In this document: positions 32,734-44,899 of the stretch, one piece after another | Layout: each line of letters starts with the position of its first letter | How positions within the stretch are numbered: position 1 is the stretch's first letter | Assembly (NCBI GenBank): GCA_916048055.1 | Contig: CAJZHL010000028.1 | Location: 2,108,001-2,172,000 of the forward strand | DNA from: Pedinophyceae sp. YPF-701 | Lineage: Eukaryota > Chlorophyta > Pedinophyceae | Direction: 5' to 3' | DNA length: 64,000 nucleotides | Translations under genes and position numbers: made by a program | Notes under the pieces: model-generated | What the model was told of the DNA's origin: nothing | Seen by the model: only the letters and a program-made list of their open reading frames with translations | The model's database searches: none

Positions 32734-35273
32734 ATGTCTGGCCCAACCTCGCTGTCTGCGCTGGAAGCGTGCAGGAAGAAGACGTTGGCAGACGTCGTGC
32801 ACGAGCACGAGCAGGAGGAGCTCGAAGGCACGGCCCTGGAGAAGAGCCTCTCTGCGGTAGATGTCATCGCGTTCGGCATCGGCAGCACCGTCGGCGCAGG
32901 CCTCTTCGTGATCACGGGCCGTGCAGCGAGCGAGTACGCAGGCAAGCCGCGCCCGCACGCGCCCCCGCTCACCCCGCGCCCCGGCGCGCGTGCGCAACAA
33001 CACACCGCGCCCTCCGCCACCGCCCCCGCAGGCCCGGCGATCACGCTGTCCTTCCTCCTCGCCTCCATCGCGTGCCTCCTCTCCGCGCTGTGCTACGCGG
33101 AGCTCGCCGCCCGCATCCCCGTCGCCGGCAGCGCCTACAGCTACACATATGTGTCCCTCGGAGAAGGGGCTGCGTGGTTCATTGGGTGGAACATCACGCT
33201 CGAGTACGCCGTCGCGGCGTCCGCGGTCGCGCGGGGCTGGGCGGGCTACCTGGCCGCGTTCCTCGACTCGGTCGGCTATCCGCTGCCCTGGTGGCTATAT
33301 TCGATTCCGTTGACGAAGAGTCCTTTTCTGGAGTCTGGCTGCCCGATCGCGGCGCTGCTGGTGCTGGCGTGCACGGGCGTGCTGCTGTGCGGCGTGCGGG
33401 AGAGCTCGCGGATGAACAAGGCCATGACTGCGGTGAACTTGGCCGTGATTATGTTCATCATATTCGTGGGGGTGCAGCACGTCTCGACTGACAACTGGGA
33501 GCCCTTCGCGCCGCGGGGCGTCGACGGCGTCGTCTCGGGCGCCGCGTACGCCTTCTTCTCCTACATCGGCTTCGACGCCGTCTGGTGCGCAGCCCAACCA
33601 CCCCGCAAGTCGCCCCCCACCGACCTTATTCAACATCCCACACCAAGCAGCTTCTCTCGTGATGTCTGCCTTGCAACACCCCCGCCCGCCGTCACGCCCG
33701 CACCCCCGCACGCCCACGATGCAGCACCCTCGGCGAGGAGCTCCGGGACCCGCGCCGCGACCTGCCCGTCGGCATCATCGGCTCCCTAGCAGCGGTTACT
33801 GTTTTATACATTGCAGTGTCGGCGGTGCTCACGGGGATGGTCCCGGTGAGCCAGATCGACGCGGACGCGCCGCTCGCAGCCGCGTTCGTGTCTGCGGGGC
33901 TCCCCTGGGCCGCCCGGCTCGTCGCGTTCGGGTCTGTCACGATCCTGACAGCGACGACGTTCTGCTCGCTGTTCGGGCAGCCGCGCGTCCTGCTGTCGAT
34001 GGCGAGGGACGGCCTGATCCCGCGCGCATTCGGAAACGTCACGCACGGCACGCACGTTCCAGCGTTCGGCACCGTCGTGTCCGGCGTCGCCAGCGCGGTC
34101 ATGGCGCTGTTGTTTGGCATATCGGAACTCACGGACGTGATCTCGATCGGGACGCTGAGTGCGTTCATGGTGGTGTGCTTCTCCGTGCTCGTGCTGCGGT
34201 TCCGCGGCGCGGCCACGAAGGCGGAGCTGCTGGGCCCAGGGGTGGGTTCTGCTGCGGCGAGGAGGGGAGGGTGGTGGCTGCGCGTCAGGGCAGCGGCGGC
34301 ACGGCGTACCGCGCCGTGGATGTGGATCGCGGGGTTCTTCGTCGCGGCCGTGCTCCTAAACGTCGCGGTCAGGACGGACATCGGGTCTGACGACGACTCA
34401 GGTTAGCGCCCCTGGGGGAACGATTGCATCGCCCTGACGCGCGAGATCGAGCCATCGCGCGATGCAACACCTCGTTCCACATGTGTGTATCGTGCCGCAG
34501 GAGAGGGCGTCCGGACGTGGCCTGTGTGGTCCCTGCTGCCGGTGTTGGCCTTGACGTTCCTCCCGCCGCTGGCGCTGTCGTCTCTGTACGAAATGAACAC
34601 GGCCCAGATGGCCGACGACGGCGCGCAAAAGGTACGTGGCTCGCCGCACACCCTATGCCCGTGCGATCCTGGGCGAGCTGCGCGCTCAACAGGGTCGGAA
34701 ACAGCAGACGCACCGCACACCCGCACACAGCTGCACGTGCCCGCCTTCTGCTTGCAGCCGCCCGGTAGATTCGCGTCCGGCGGAGGCGTCCAGCTCGCGC
34801 GGCCGAGCCTCGAGGCAGGCGCCGAGGTCGACGCGCTGCTGCCCGCGCACGGGCCACGATCAAGCGCCGACACGTCCACGGGCCGGAGGACACCAGAACC
34901 GGCGCCCCCGGCGCCGCACGCCGCAGCCGGCGCCGAACAGACGACGCGCGGGTTCTTGTGTCCCTGGGTAAGCAAGCCGCGACGTTCTGGGCAAGCAAGC
35001 ACTCGATTGTCTGCCGTGGTGCCAGGGGGGGTGTCTCCTTCGTGGCAGTGATTGATGAGCACGGATGTCCTGCGGCTGACGAAACGCCCTGGCGCGCGCG
35101 TGCCGCAGGTGCCGTGGATCCCGTGTCTGGGGATCGTCGTGAACGTGCATTTGATAGCGGGTCTGACCGAGGGCGCGATGGTGCGGATGGTCGTTTGGAC
35201 GGCAATGGGGGCGGCGATCTACGCGGCGTACGGTTACAAGTCCTCTGCGCTGGGCGCCCTACGCAGAGCGTGA
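32734..35273 (+). CDS. cationic amino-acid transporter (CAT family, APC superfamily)
   Basis: Exons 32734..32941, 33032..33584, 33725..34401, 34501..34631 and 35109..35273 join to 577 residues. Intron 1 has a GC donor (TACGCAG|GCAAGC). Without removing it the conserved block ASEYAG|PAITLSFLLASIACLLSAL is interrupted by a proline-rich insert, so the GC-AG splice is well supported. Family blocks include DVIAFGIGSTVGAGLFVITG, LCYAELAARIPVAGSAYSYT, SYIGFDAV|CTLGEELRDP, LFGQPRVLLSMARDGLIP and a C-terminal VPWIPCLGIVVN. About 12-14 hydrophobic helices can be counted. CAT proteins import Arg, Lys and ornithine at the plasma membrane or vacuole. The neighbouring ornithine aminotransferase makes that specificity attractive but does not prove it. 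The last intron (477 bases) is long, so a missed exon is possible. Confidence 0.9.
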
Positions 35274-35479
35274 CGGGCGCGCCGCGTCGCTAGGTGCGTC
35301 GCATGCTGGCTATCAATACAGCGGGATCGGATTCACGAAAGATCGAATGCTGTCAAGTGGACGTGGAACGTCGCACAGCGCGGAGAGCAGGGCGCGGAGC
35401 TCGCTGTGATGCTCGAATGCAGCTACGTCGTGCCTGGATTGCCACACGGTGGGCATCCCTCGCACTGCGTTGTTGCGCC

Positions 35480-37399
35480 TCACCCGCGCGGGACCTCCGC
35501 CGTGACGCGCTGGTCCGGCTTGGTCGTGGGCGGCGACTTGTATGCGAGCTGCACGCGCAGCTTCACGAGCGGGATCGTGCCCCCGATCGCGTCCACCTCG
35601 ACCTGGACTGAGTCAGGCATCGCGTGGTCAATGTTGGGATAGTACTCCTCCCGGGACCCGTCGACGACCTCCTTGGGCACCTTGAGCCACTTGCCGCACG
35701 CGCCGCACGCGATCGCGGGGCGGGCGTTGCCGTCGACGTCGCGCATGGCCGCAACGACCACTGCGGGAACCACCGTCATGTGGCGGCAGCGGCAGGCCGC
35801 GCCGATGCAGCGCGTGGCGATCGCGGGGTGGACGACGATGTAGTTCGGGTTCTCGGGGTCCGGCGGAACCGGGGTGGATGCGAGCGCGGCCAGCTCGTCG
35901 TGCTTCCTGCGCGTGCGTATCGGGGTAGGTCGGTGACGAGAGATGGGGGGTGTTGTTGAAGGCGACTTTGAAATGAAGCGGATCTGGTCGGCAGCACCCG
36001 GAAAGGCCATGTGTGGTGCCCAAAAGCGATGGAGTATCGCCTATCTCGAGGGACGCGAGCCAACCACAAGCTGTTGTGCTGCACATGTGCACAGTGCAGT
36101 TTGGGTCAGCACTGTGCACGTGTGAGATGTGCGCACCATATCTCCTTGTCGGGGCTCGCTGCGCGCACATCATCGACGGTGATGTCCGACGGCGCGGCCT
36201 GCGAGGGCAGCATGCCGCAGCGCAGGCACGCCAGCTCCCGCCGCTGCGTGACCACCGTGCGCTGCTTGCCCTGGGGCTTCGCGCCCGCCTCGGGGTCCTC
36301 CTTCATCGCCTTGGCGACGCAGCAGGCCGCGATGCACGGCGAGAACAGACACGCCCCGAGGCACACAACGCACGTGCACGGGCACAGCAGGCAGCCCACC
36401 CACTGGTTGACATTCTTTCGCTTTTCCAGCGTCTTGATGCAGACAGTGGCCGCGGACTCGCACGCCAGCGACACCGAGGCGTACGAGTGCCCGACGACCG
36501 CGCAGACGTCCCCAGCCGCCGCCACACGGTTCACCTTCGCGGCGCCTGCGAACACACGCACGCCCGTTGAGCCGTTCGGGGGACGCTGTGCATCGCGCTG
36601 CGAGGGCCGGGAGTGGATCGTGCGGCGTCGGAGGGCTGAAGCAACGATGTTGCGCCGGGTGCGTGCCTGTGCGAGTAATCGCGACTTTCTCTGCGCTCTT
36701 CACGAGCTGAGAGTCCGGGTGCGGCATCCTGTTGATGACGCGGATGCCCTCCGACACAAAGAAGTCGTGGGCCTCCGGGGCGTCCTCGTGCGGCGCGGTC
36801 AAGCTGACGACGTTGGCCAGACTCGGGAACAGCCGCTCCCTGCATCCCTCGTGCGGACAGTCGATCGCCAGGGCGCCCGGGTCGAGCACGGGGTCCTTCG
36901 GGCCGCCCAGGGCCGCCAGCATGGCGTGCCCGTTCGGGCACAGGAAGTGCGCGATTGGGATGTCTTCCTTGGGGTGGATGCCAGCCGCGGCCGCCCCCCA
37001 CATCCTCCAGACCGCTGTGGGGCCCTGAAGGCCCACCAGTTCGGGCTTGCCCTCCTTGACGAGGCTGCGGGGCGCGCGGACGTACGGTACGATACAGCGG
37101 AATGGGCACCGTACGTGTGCGGCGTCGGAGCGCGCGCGCTGAGCTCAACTGAAAAGTGCACGAGGAGAGAGGCCGCGGGAGACGTTTCTGGCTGTGATGG
37201 AGCGGAAGTTTGCGGCCTGTGCGGACCGTTGGGGTTCGAAATACCTGGGGTGAACTTGAGTGAGGGCGCTGAGCGACATGAGGGCGTCTGCGTTGCTCAT
37301 TCCCTTCTGAAGGAAACGAGTGACGCCCGGTGGGAGGTCGAGCTCCTGCAGCTCCGCCGCCATGTTGTGCTCGGGCGGAGGCCTGTCGGAGACGGGCAT
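35480..37399 (-). CDS. cysteine-rich protein of unknown family
   Basis: Exons 37399..37245, 37064..36667, 36545..36137 and 35906..35480 join to 462 residues. Intron 2 has a GC donor (CGCACAG|GCACGC). I do not recognise a family. Visible features are a zinc-ribbon-like pair (FLCPNGHAM and IDCPHEGCRERLF, about 65 residues into exon 2 coding) and a very Cys-rich hydrophobic run (VGCLLCPCTCVVCLGACLFS) that could be a palmitoylated or membrane-inserted segment. A second Cys pair (LACLRCGM) follows, then a C-terminal part with CIGAACRCRH and CGACGKWLKVP, again like a zinc knuckle. Frame continuity across three introns and the well-formed C-terminal domain argue that it is a real gene. The role is unknown. 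Confidence 0.65.
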
Positions 37400-37927
37400 G
37401 GTGTGTGGGTCTGTTTGTCGCGGTCGCGCTGCGCCAAGGCCTCTGGCCCAGAGGCGGTTGCTCCTCCAACGGGGTCCGTACGTGGATGAGAGTCGGCTTA
37501 CCGCAGGGGAATCGCTTCCTTCTGCACATGTGGCAGCATACGGGTTCCTGCGCCGCCTTCCTAGGCCGCAGCTCGGCGTCCTGGCCGCAGTACAACACAG
37601 CTGCTGACGGTGCTCGAGAGGCCGGGTTTCCTCCCCGCGCGAACGCTCGAATCGCACATTCATGCCAAAAGCGCACTGATGCGGGCATGTTGGCACTTCG
37701 GGGACGCGTTTGACTGGAAATAGTGACCTTCGCGCCGCACGGTGCCCAGCGCAGTGCCAACGTACACGCGTGCCGTCAAGGCCGCGCCGTCGCGATGAAG
37801 AAGCGGCCCGCAACGCGCGGGTACGGCCCACGGCGGTACGCTGGGTCGGAGGACGCAATCACCGCGTCCCGGCAGTCGGGACCTTCGAGTTCACAAGCAA
37901 CCCTTCTTTCTCTATCTGTATTTCGCC
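37400..37927. other. intergenic spacer, 528 bases
   Basis: It lies between the start of the cysteine-rich gene and the stop of the WD40 gene, both leftward. It should hold the promoter of the former and 3' UTR of the latter. No other feature was seen. Confidence 0.35.
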
Positions 37928-40317
37928 TCACAGCTCGAATACCTCCGCGCCGTCCGCCGGCTCGCCGCCCCCGTGCCACATCCACGCCAGCCCCCCGCCC
38001 AGCGTCCCCACGGCCACCTCCCCCGTCCGCGGGTGCACCGCAGCGCACGTCGCTGGCGTCGACACGCGCACCCGCACGGGACCCCACCGGTGGCCCCTCC
38101 CGCGGCCCTGCACGCCGTCCCGATGCTGCCCCTGCATGTCCTGCCCGAGGCCCGCGCCGCCAGGCGCCGTGTCCGCCTCTGGCACCACGGCGTGGGCGCG
38201 CGGGTGGCGGTCGACGTTGACGACGTTGACAGCACGGCCGTCCGCGGAGCCGACGGCGACGACGGGGCCTGCGCCGGGCAGCACGGCGGCCCCGATGCGC
38301 CGGGGGCCTGCGCGCCACCACGCGGGGCACGACGTGCGCGGGTCCTCCCGAACCTGCACCGCGTGAGAGAGAGTCGTGGAGGTGCGAGTTGCAAGACGAG
38401 AACACAATATCTTCGATGATTCGCAGGGTGGTACTGCGAAACGACAGCGAGCGGAGCGTCGCCGCGCGACGCGCAGGGCCGCAGCGCACCACGCCGGTCT
38501 TGAGCTCCGTCGCAGCGTCGGCCTCCGCGTCCACCCGCCACGGAATCGGCGGGCAATGCGCCGCGACGGGCCGCCCGGTGTCGACATCCACCGCAGCCGT
38601 CCAGCCCGTCTCAAGATGGAACAGCAGCACCCCCGGCGCGCACGGATGCACCGCGATGTCGTGGACGGCCGCCTCGTCGATCTGCGCCTGCTCCGCGAGC
38701 CCAGGCACGGCCGCCAGCACCGCAGCGGCGTGTAGCACTTTCAGGGTGTCTGGGCGCCTCGGAGCCGACTGGGCGCCGAACGCGGAACCGGAGGACGTCT
38801 TGCGGAGGTCCCACACCGGCACGCGGCCCGCGAGCGTCCCCGCGGCGAGCGTGTGCCGCGCAGGGTCGACCGCGATGCTTGTGATTGGATCGACGCCCCA
38901 GCCCGCCGCGGAGCCGCGTGCGATCATCGCCGGCCTCGCCGGCGCGCGCACGTCCCACACGAGCACCGCGCCGGCAGCCCCGGCCGCCGCGCAGAGCGGC
39001 GCCGTCGCCGGGGAGGCTATTTTTGATGCTGCGTGCATGTCGAACATGGCGACTGCGGAGAGACCCGACGCCGCGAAGGCGGCGGCGGCGGCGCCCGTGG
39101 ACGGCGGCGCAAGCCGCAGCGTCGGGTCGTGGTCGCAGACTTCGAGGTCGTACAAGTCCACCGCGGAACACGATTTCCCAACTGCCGCGATCATGGCCTG
39201 GTTGGCCGGGTTCCAGCACGCCGCGGCCAGCGGCCGTCCTGCGCGACGCGGGACAGCGGCAGCGGGCTCGAGGCGGGCCGGTCAGCGCAGCCCCCATGCA
39301 ATGTGCACGTCGCGCAACGTCCCGCAGTGTGACGGTGTTCGTTGCGCGAAGGAGAGGTGGCTTGCCTGTCTCGATGTGCACGACGGGGTCGACTTGCACC
39401 ATCGCGCCCGCCGACCGCTCCCGCCACGCCCTGTAGCGCAGCGTCAGCGCGTCATGCACCGCAATGCGCCCCCGGGCCCCGCACGACACGAGCAGCTCCC
39501 CCGCGTCGTCGAACCTCGCGCAGACCACAGGCACCCCCGCGTGGTCCACCGCGAGCCGCCGCCGGCGCGGCGCGTGGCCTGCGCCCGTGCCCCACCCCCC
39601 CCCTGAGTCAGTCTGGAACACATCAGCATGGGGGGTGTTCGGGTAGCACTGCTCCACCGTGGCGGCCTCGCGGAGCCGCCCGAGGCCCGTGCCCCACGCT
39701 GCGCGCTGCATCAGTCCGCGTGCGACCGCCGAAGACGCAGATGCGGCGCCGTGAAGGGATCGCGCGACGCCGCCGACGCTCGCACCGCGAGAGGGCAGCG
39801 CGGAGCCCGTTTGGCGGCCGGAGAGGACCGCGAAGGGCGGCGGGTCCGTCGAGGGGGCCATGACCGCCGCGGCGGCGCGCACGGCGTCGCTTGCTGAAAG
39901 GGGCGGGGGCTCCGAGCGCATTAGGAAATACTCGAGTGTTGGCTTCTCCGTTTCCCTATTCCTCGGTGCAGGGGCCGCGGGGGGCCGCGTCGGCCGCGCC
40001 GGGGGTTCCAGCGCGAGCGTGGTCGTCGCGCCGGCCCGCTTGGCGCCCACGGCGGGACCGCGCGCGGTCAGACACGGCCCCGGAGGGTTCGTAGGGATGT
40101 TTCTGAGCGACGTTGACTCAGGGGGGGGTCTTTTGGCTGCCCGGCGAGCGGTGGAGGCAGCCGTGGCCTGGGGACGCTCGCGCAGGGGCGCTGCGTTCTC
40201 GGGCGCGCCGGCGCCGCGCTGGTCGGCGGCGGCGGGCTTGGCAGCAGCGCGGGCAAAGAGATCCGCCACGGACGCCTGGCGGGGCTTGACCGGCGCCTTG
40301 GACTTGGCTGCCGTCAT
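37928..40317 (-). CDS. WD40-repeat protein with disordered N-terminus
   Basis: Exons 40317..39366, 39238..38490 and 38353..37928 join to 708 residues. Intron 1 has a GC donor (GAGACAG|GCAAGC); its removal creates HIETG|RPLAAACWNPANQAMIAA, a normal WD40 blade. The first 220 residues are Ala/Pro-rich, with a QASVADLF motif near residue 15 that loosely resembles a PCNA-interaction motif. WD40 blades follow (VVCARFDDAGELLVSCG, VLVWDVRAPARPAMIA, HTLAAGTLAGRVPVWDLR, VVAVGSADGRAVNVVNVD, GEVAVGTLGGGLAWMW). The WNPANQ-type blade resembles a plant WD40 family of unknown role. WD40 proteins are interaction platforms; no specific complex can be named. Confidence 0.8.
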
Positions 40318-41216
40318 GGATGCCGTTGATTGAAGGTGTTCCTGCGGCGCAGTCTGCAGTAGAACGAGGCAGCGCCTGGTTGCGAGGGCCGTGGGAGCGC
40401 CCACTCGGAGCGGTGCTTTGGAGCGCGAGTGGGGCGAGAAAGCGATGATTGCGGTCCCCGGACGTCGAGCACAGCTATCGAGGGAGTCGTTGCGGCGGGA
40501 GCGTGCGCTGGAAAACACGCGTCACCGAGAACGGTTCGAAACACGATTGTGGTGCAACTCATGGGGCGATGCGTGCCTCGTGGGCGCCACTTCCGGTCCC
40601 GCGCGAATACAAACAACGCCAGGTCTGGCCGCCAGGCGCGCGCCTCGTCCCGAATGCCGGCGAAACCGCCGAAGCAGGGCCCCAGACGGAATCGCAACAA
40701 GACAGCTGCCCCTCTGAACCCAGCGCCGTGGATACATGGCGTGATTTTCGGCCCAAAAGTGTTTAGAGTGCAAGAACATAGCTATGGCTATCAACAGCGA
40801 TCCAAGCGAGACGCACCAAGCCCACCTCGGCGGCTCCTCACGCGCGCCTCCTCCCAGCGCCCACCTCTCAGGGCGCCACGCACCCTCAGCAGCTCATATA
40901 CCAGAGTTATCACTTCCTCCACACAGCTACGAGACGCGTGGACTCAGTGACATGCTCACGGGCTGCTCGGACGCATCATACGGCTCGGTAGACGGTATAA
41001 TGTTCGCACCGTGCGCGCCGGGCGCGCCGACCCCCCCGCGCTTCCAGCGAGCGCTCAGGGGCTGCGCGCAGCGGGCCGAGCGACCACTCACATGCGTGTT
41101 GTTCGAACACGCCGCGCTCGGGCAGCAGCACTCGGTGACGACTGCACGCGGCGGCGTTGAAGGCCTGTGGTTTGCTTGCGGGCGCGACGCGCGATCGCAC
41201 CTCAAGATAGCCGACC
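40318..41216. promoter_or_regulatory. divergent spacer, 0.9 kb
   Basis: It lies between the leftward WD40 gene and rightward GlnRS gene. Composition is less GC-biased than in exons. No repeat, RNA gene or coding signal was recognised. Confidence 0.35.
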
Positions 41217-42683
41217 ATGAGTCGCGAGGACATCGAGAATGAGGCCGTGCGCGTGTTCCAGGGCATTGGTCTCGCGGAATCGGTCGCAAAGTGCGTCGCC
41301 TCCCCGTGCTGTGCGTTGCCGGGCCTGTGCCGGCGCGCACACGCCGACATATTCCCTGCCTTGCTCGGGCCACACGCACCTTGATGCTAGGCACGCGAAC
41401 GTGCAGCCAGGCACCTGCCTCGAGGGGCCTGTGCGGCGCTGCCCGATGAGAACCTGGGCCAATGCAAGTTCGTGCGCACGGTCGCGGGGGGGCAGCGACT
41501 GACCTGCGCAATGCGTTGCGAGCGGGCACGTATGCTTGCTCGACAGCAGCCGCACGCTCTCACGCCATGCGCGCGCTGCGCGCGACCTGGGCTGGCACTC
41601 ACCACCCGCAAAGCCGCCTTCTGCAGGAATGCCGCGAAGAACAAGCAGTTCCGCGCGGCCCTGATGGAGGTCATCAAGGAGAGCGGCCTTGAGAATGGAT
41701 GCCCGAAGAGCCAGGTGCGCCACGCGGACGCATCGCTGCCCTGCACTCACACCTGCAGCAGCCGCCCGCGTCCGGCGCCCCCCGCCCACGCAACCCTCCA
41801 GATCCACGCCCGACAATACACCATTCAACGACGCATCCCATTCTCCGCAACACCGAGCCCGATCACCCCCCCCCGCCATCGCAAGCCCCGCCCCACTGCT
41901 CACCGGCCCTCGCCCCGCCCGCCCGCGGCCCCGCAGGGCATGATGGTCTACACGATCGCGTCCAAGTTCCCCCCGAGCGTCCTCGTGCACCGCAAGTGGG
42001 TCGTCGACAACTACGTCCTCACCGACAAGATCTGCTCCAACAACCAGCTCGATGCCGCTATGGCGTATCTGAAAAAGGCCGGCGGCGAGGCCAAGATCGA
42101 CGTCCCGGCCTTCGAGGAAGCCTCCGGCGTCGGCGTCGTCGTCACGCCCGAGCAGATCCGCGACGCCGTCGCCGGCGCCCTCCAGGGTGCCAACCTGACG
42201 AAGCTCACCACGGAGCGTTACCTGTGCAACACCAACGTGTTTCTGGGGCCGATCATGGCCAGCGTGAAGTGGGCGGCGCCGCAGGACGTCAAGGACGAGC
42301 TCGCAAAGCAGGTCGCGGCCATCCTGGGCCCGAAGACCGCCGCGGACGAGGCGGCGATCGCCGAGGCCAAGGCGGGGGGTAAGAAGGGGAAGAAGAAGGC
42401 GGTGGCGGCGGCGGCGGGCGCGCAGGACGCGCCGGGCGCGTCGCCGAAGGCGGCGAAGAAGAAGCCCGAGGAGCCCGTGAGCACCGAGGGCCTCGGCGAC
42501 GCGGCGACGGGCGACCAGGACCCGTTTGCGTTCCTGCCGCCGCCGGCGGACAACCACTACGTGCACACTACGGTGAACTTCTCCGACGGGCGGCCGCCGC
42601 TGCGCGTGGCGAACACGCAGCAGGAGCTCGACGCGCACCTGAGGCGCACGGGCGGCAAGTACGTCACGCGGTTCCCCCCGGAA

Positions 42684-42721
<38 letters not shown>

Positions 42722-44899
42722 GTTCATCGACTTCGGCGCCGCGGCGCGGTACGACGGGCACTGCTTCCTGCGCTTCGACGACACCAACCCCGAGGCCGAG
42801 AAGCAGGAGTTCATCGACCACATCCAAGACATCGTGCAGTGGATGGGCTGGAAGCCGTGGAAGGTGACGCACGCGTCGTACTACTTCCAGCAGCTCTACG
42901 AGCTCGCGGTGAAGCTGATCAAGGTCGGCAAGGCGTTCGTGTGCCACCAGACGGCGGAGCAGGTCAAGGAGTACCGCGAGAAGCGGCTGCCGTCGCCGTA
43001 CCGCGAGCGCCCCGTGGAGGAGAACCTGCGGCTCTTCGAGGACATGCGCCGCGGGCTGTTCCCGGAGGGCGGCGCGGTGCTGCGGATGAAGCAGGACGTG
43101 GCCAACGAGAACTACAACATGTTTGACCTGATCGCGTATCGGATCAAGTACGTGGAGCATCCGATCGCGGGCGACGAGTGGTGCATCTACCCGTCGTACG
43201 ACTTCACGCACTGCGTGTGCGACGCCATCGAGGACATCACGCACTCCCTCTGCACCCTCGAGTTCGAACCGCGCCGCGCGTCCTACTACTGGCTGCTCGA
43301 CGTGCGCAACCCCACGCAACCCCGCGTCCGCGCCGCTCGCAACGCGCAGCCGAACGCGTGCTTCCGCCCCTCGCTCCGTGGGACGGGGCCGATCGCGCGA
43401 GGGCGCCCCGTGCGTGCTTCGCAGGCCCTGGACATGTACAAGCCGTGTGTGTGGGAGTATTCGAGGATGAATATCTCGAACACCGTGCTCTCGAAGCGGA
43501 AGCTGCACAAGCTGGTGCATGACAAGCACGTGCGCGGCTGGGACGACCCGCGCCTGTTCACGCTCGCCGGCCTGCGCCGCCGCGGCGCCACCGCTGACGG
43601 CATCAACGCCTTCTGCCGCGACGTCGGCTTCTCCCGGAACGGTGCGTCCCCAGCATCCCACCCCGTCACGGAGCATATGCTTTGGTAGTCGCAAGACCAG
43701 GGCGCATCCGCTTGTGCTTGGCTGACGACGCCCTGCGCGCCAGACTGACTACGATGCCTCCCACGCGCTGCACCGCGCCGTCAACCAGCACGCGAAGGAC
43801 GTCCCCGACCTCCTGCGCGTGCTGTTAGAGTGCGCGGTGCAGCGCGTTGGAGTGCATCGCACTCAGTCTGGTGCGCAGGGCGTCATCAACCAATTCCATA
43901 CCACAGCCCAACAGAACTTGCAAGTGCTATGTGGCAAGCGCCTGTTCACGAAGGCCAGCTGCGAGGCCGACCTGCGCGGCCGCCACGAGCTTTACGCTGA
44001 CCGTTCCGGATGGGGTGGTGGAGCACGACCAGACTTGTCCCTTGCTGTGGGGGTGTGCGCTGCCTGGCGCGGGCACACGGATGTCTCCTGCCGCGCGCGA
44101 GACTCTCCTGCCGCTGCTGTGGCTCCGAGCCGAGCCGTGCAGACGCCAGAAGCAGTTCGCGCGCATCAGGAGTCGATTCCTCACCTCACATCGCGTTGTG
44201 TGTCTGCGTGCAGAGAACACCATCCACCAGCACCGCCTGGACCACTTCCTGCGCAACGACCTGGACCGCATCGCCCCGCGCCGCATGTGCGTCCTCGACC
44301 CCGTCAAGCTCGTCCTCGAGAACTCCCGCGAGCCCCTGCCCTGCGAGTGCCGTTGCTTCCCCCCGGGTCGCACGGGCCCGCACGCGCAGGACACCTACGC
44401 CCTGTCGCTCGGCCGCGAGGTCTGGATCGAGCGGAGCGACTTCAAGGAGGCCGACGTCAAGGGCTATTTCGGGCTGGCGCCCGGCAAGTCCGTCATGCTG
44501 CGCTACGGACACGTGGTCACGTGCACCGGGTTCGACCGCGCTCCGGACGGGAGCGTCGCGGCGATCCGCGCGGAGGTGCACGCGTCGTGGGAGGGCAAGC
44601 CGCCGAAGGGCGTGATCCACTGGGTGCCGTGCGAGGGCGCGGTGCCGCTCGAGGCGCGGTTGTACGACTCGCTGTTCAAGAGCGAGGACCCGAACGAGTG
44701 CGAGGACTGGATCGCGGACCTGAACCCGGAGTCGGAGGTGGTGAAGGTCGGGTGGGCGCCGGCGATGCTGGCGGACGCGCAGGTGGGGGACAAATTCCAG
44801 TTTGAGCGGGTGGGGTACTTTTGCATCGACCCCGACAGCAGCCGGCGGCGCGTCGTTGCGAACCGGACGGTCACGCTCAAGGACTCGTACAAGAAGTAG
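41217..44899 (+). CDS. GLN4/QARS: glutaminyl-tRNA synthetase, eukaryotic cytosolic type
   Basis: Exons 41217..41290, 41627..41714, 41937..43301, 43425..43641 and 44214..44899 join to 809 residues, all GT-AG. The protein attaches glutamine to tRNA-Gln. It carries the non-catalytic N-terminal domain of eukaryotic enzymes (EDIENEAVRVFQGIGLAESV onward), a Lys/Ala-rich linker, and a class-I catalytic core. The core has FPPEPNGYLHIGHAKAM (HIGH motif), FLRFDDTNPEAEKQEFI, FEPRRASYYWLLD|ALDMYK and the KMSKS-equivalent VLSKRK. The beta-barrel anticodon-binding region follows GFSRN|ENTIHQHRLDHFL and ends in VANRTVTLKDSYKK. It lacks an obvious targeting peptide. Intron 4 (570 bases) is the longest in the gene and contains an odd open segment. 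An 830-residue frame on the opposite strand is a shadow. Confidence 0.95.

Noticed and set aside
41202-43694. 830-residue minus-strand frame
   Set aside because: It lies antisense to the GlnRS exons; Arg/Val-rich shadow without domains.
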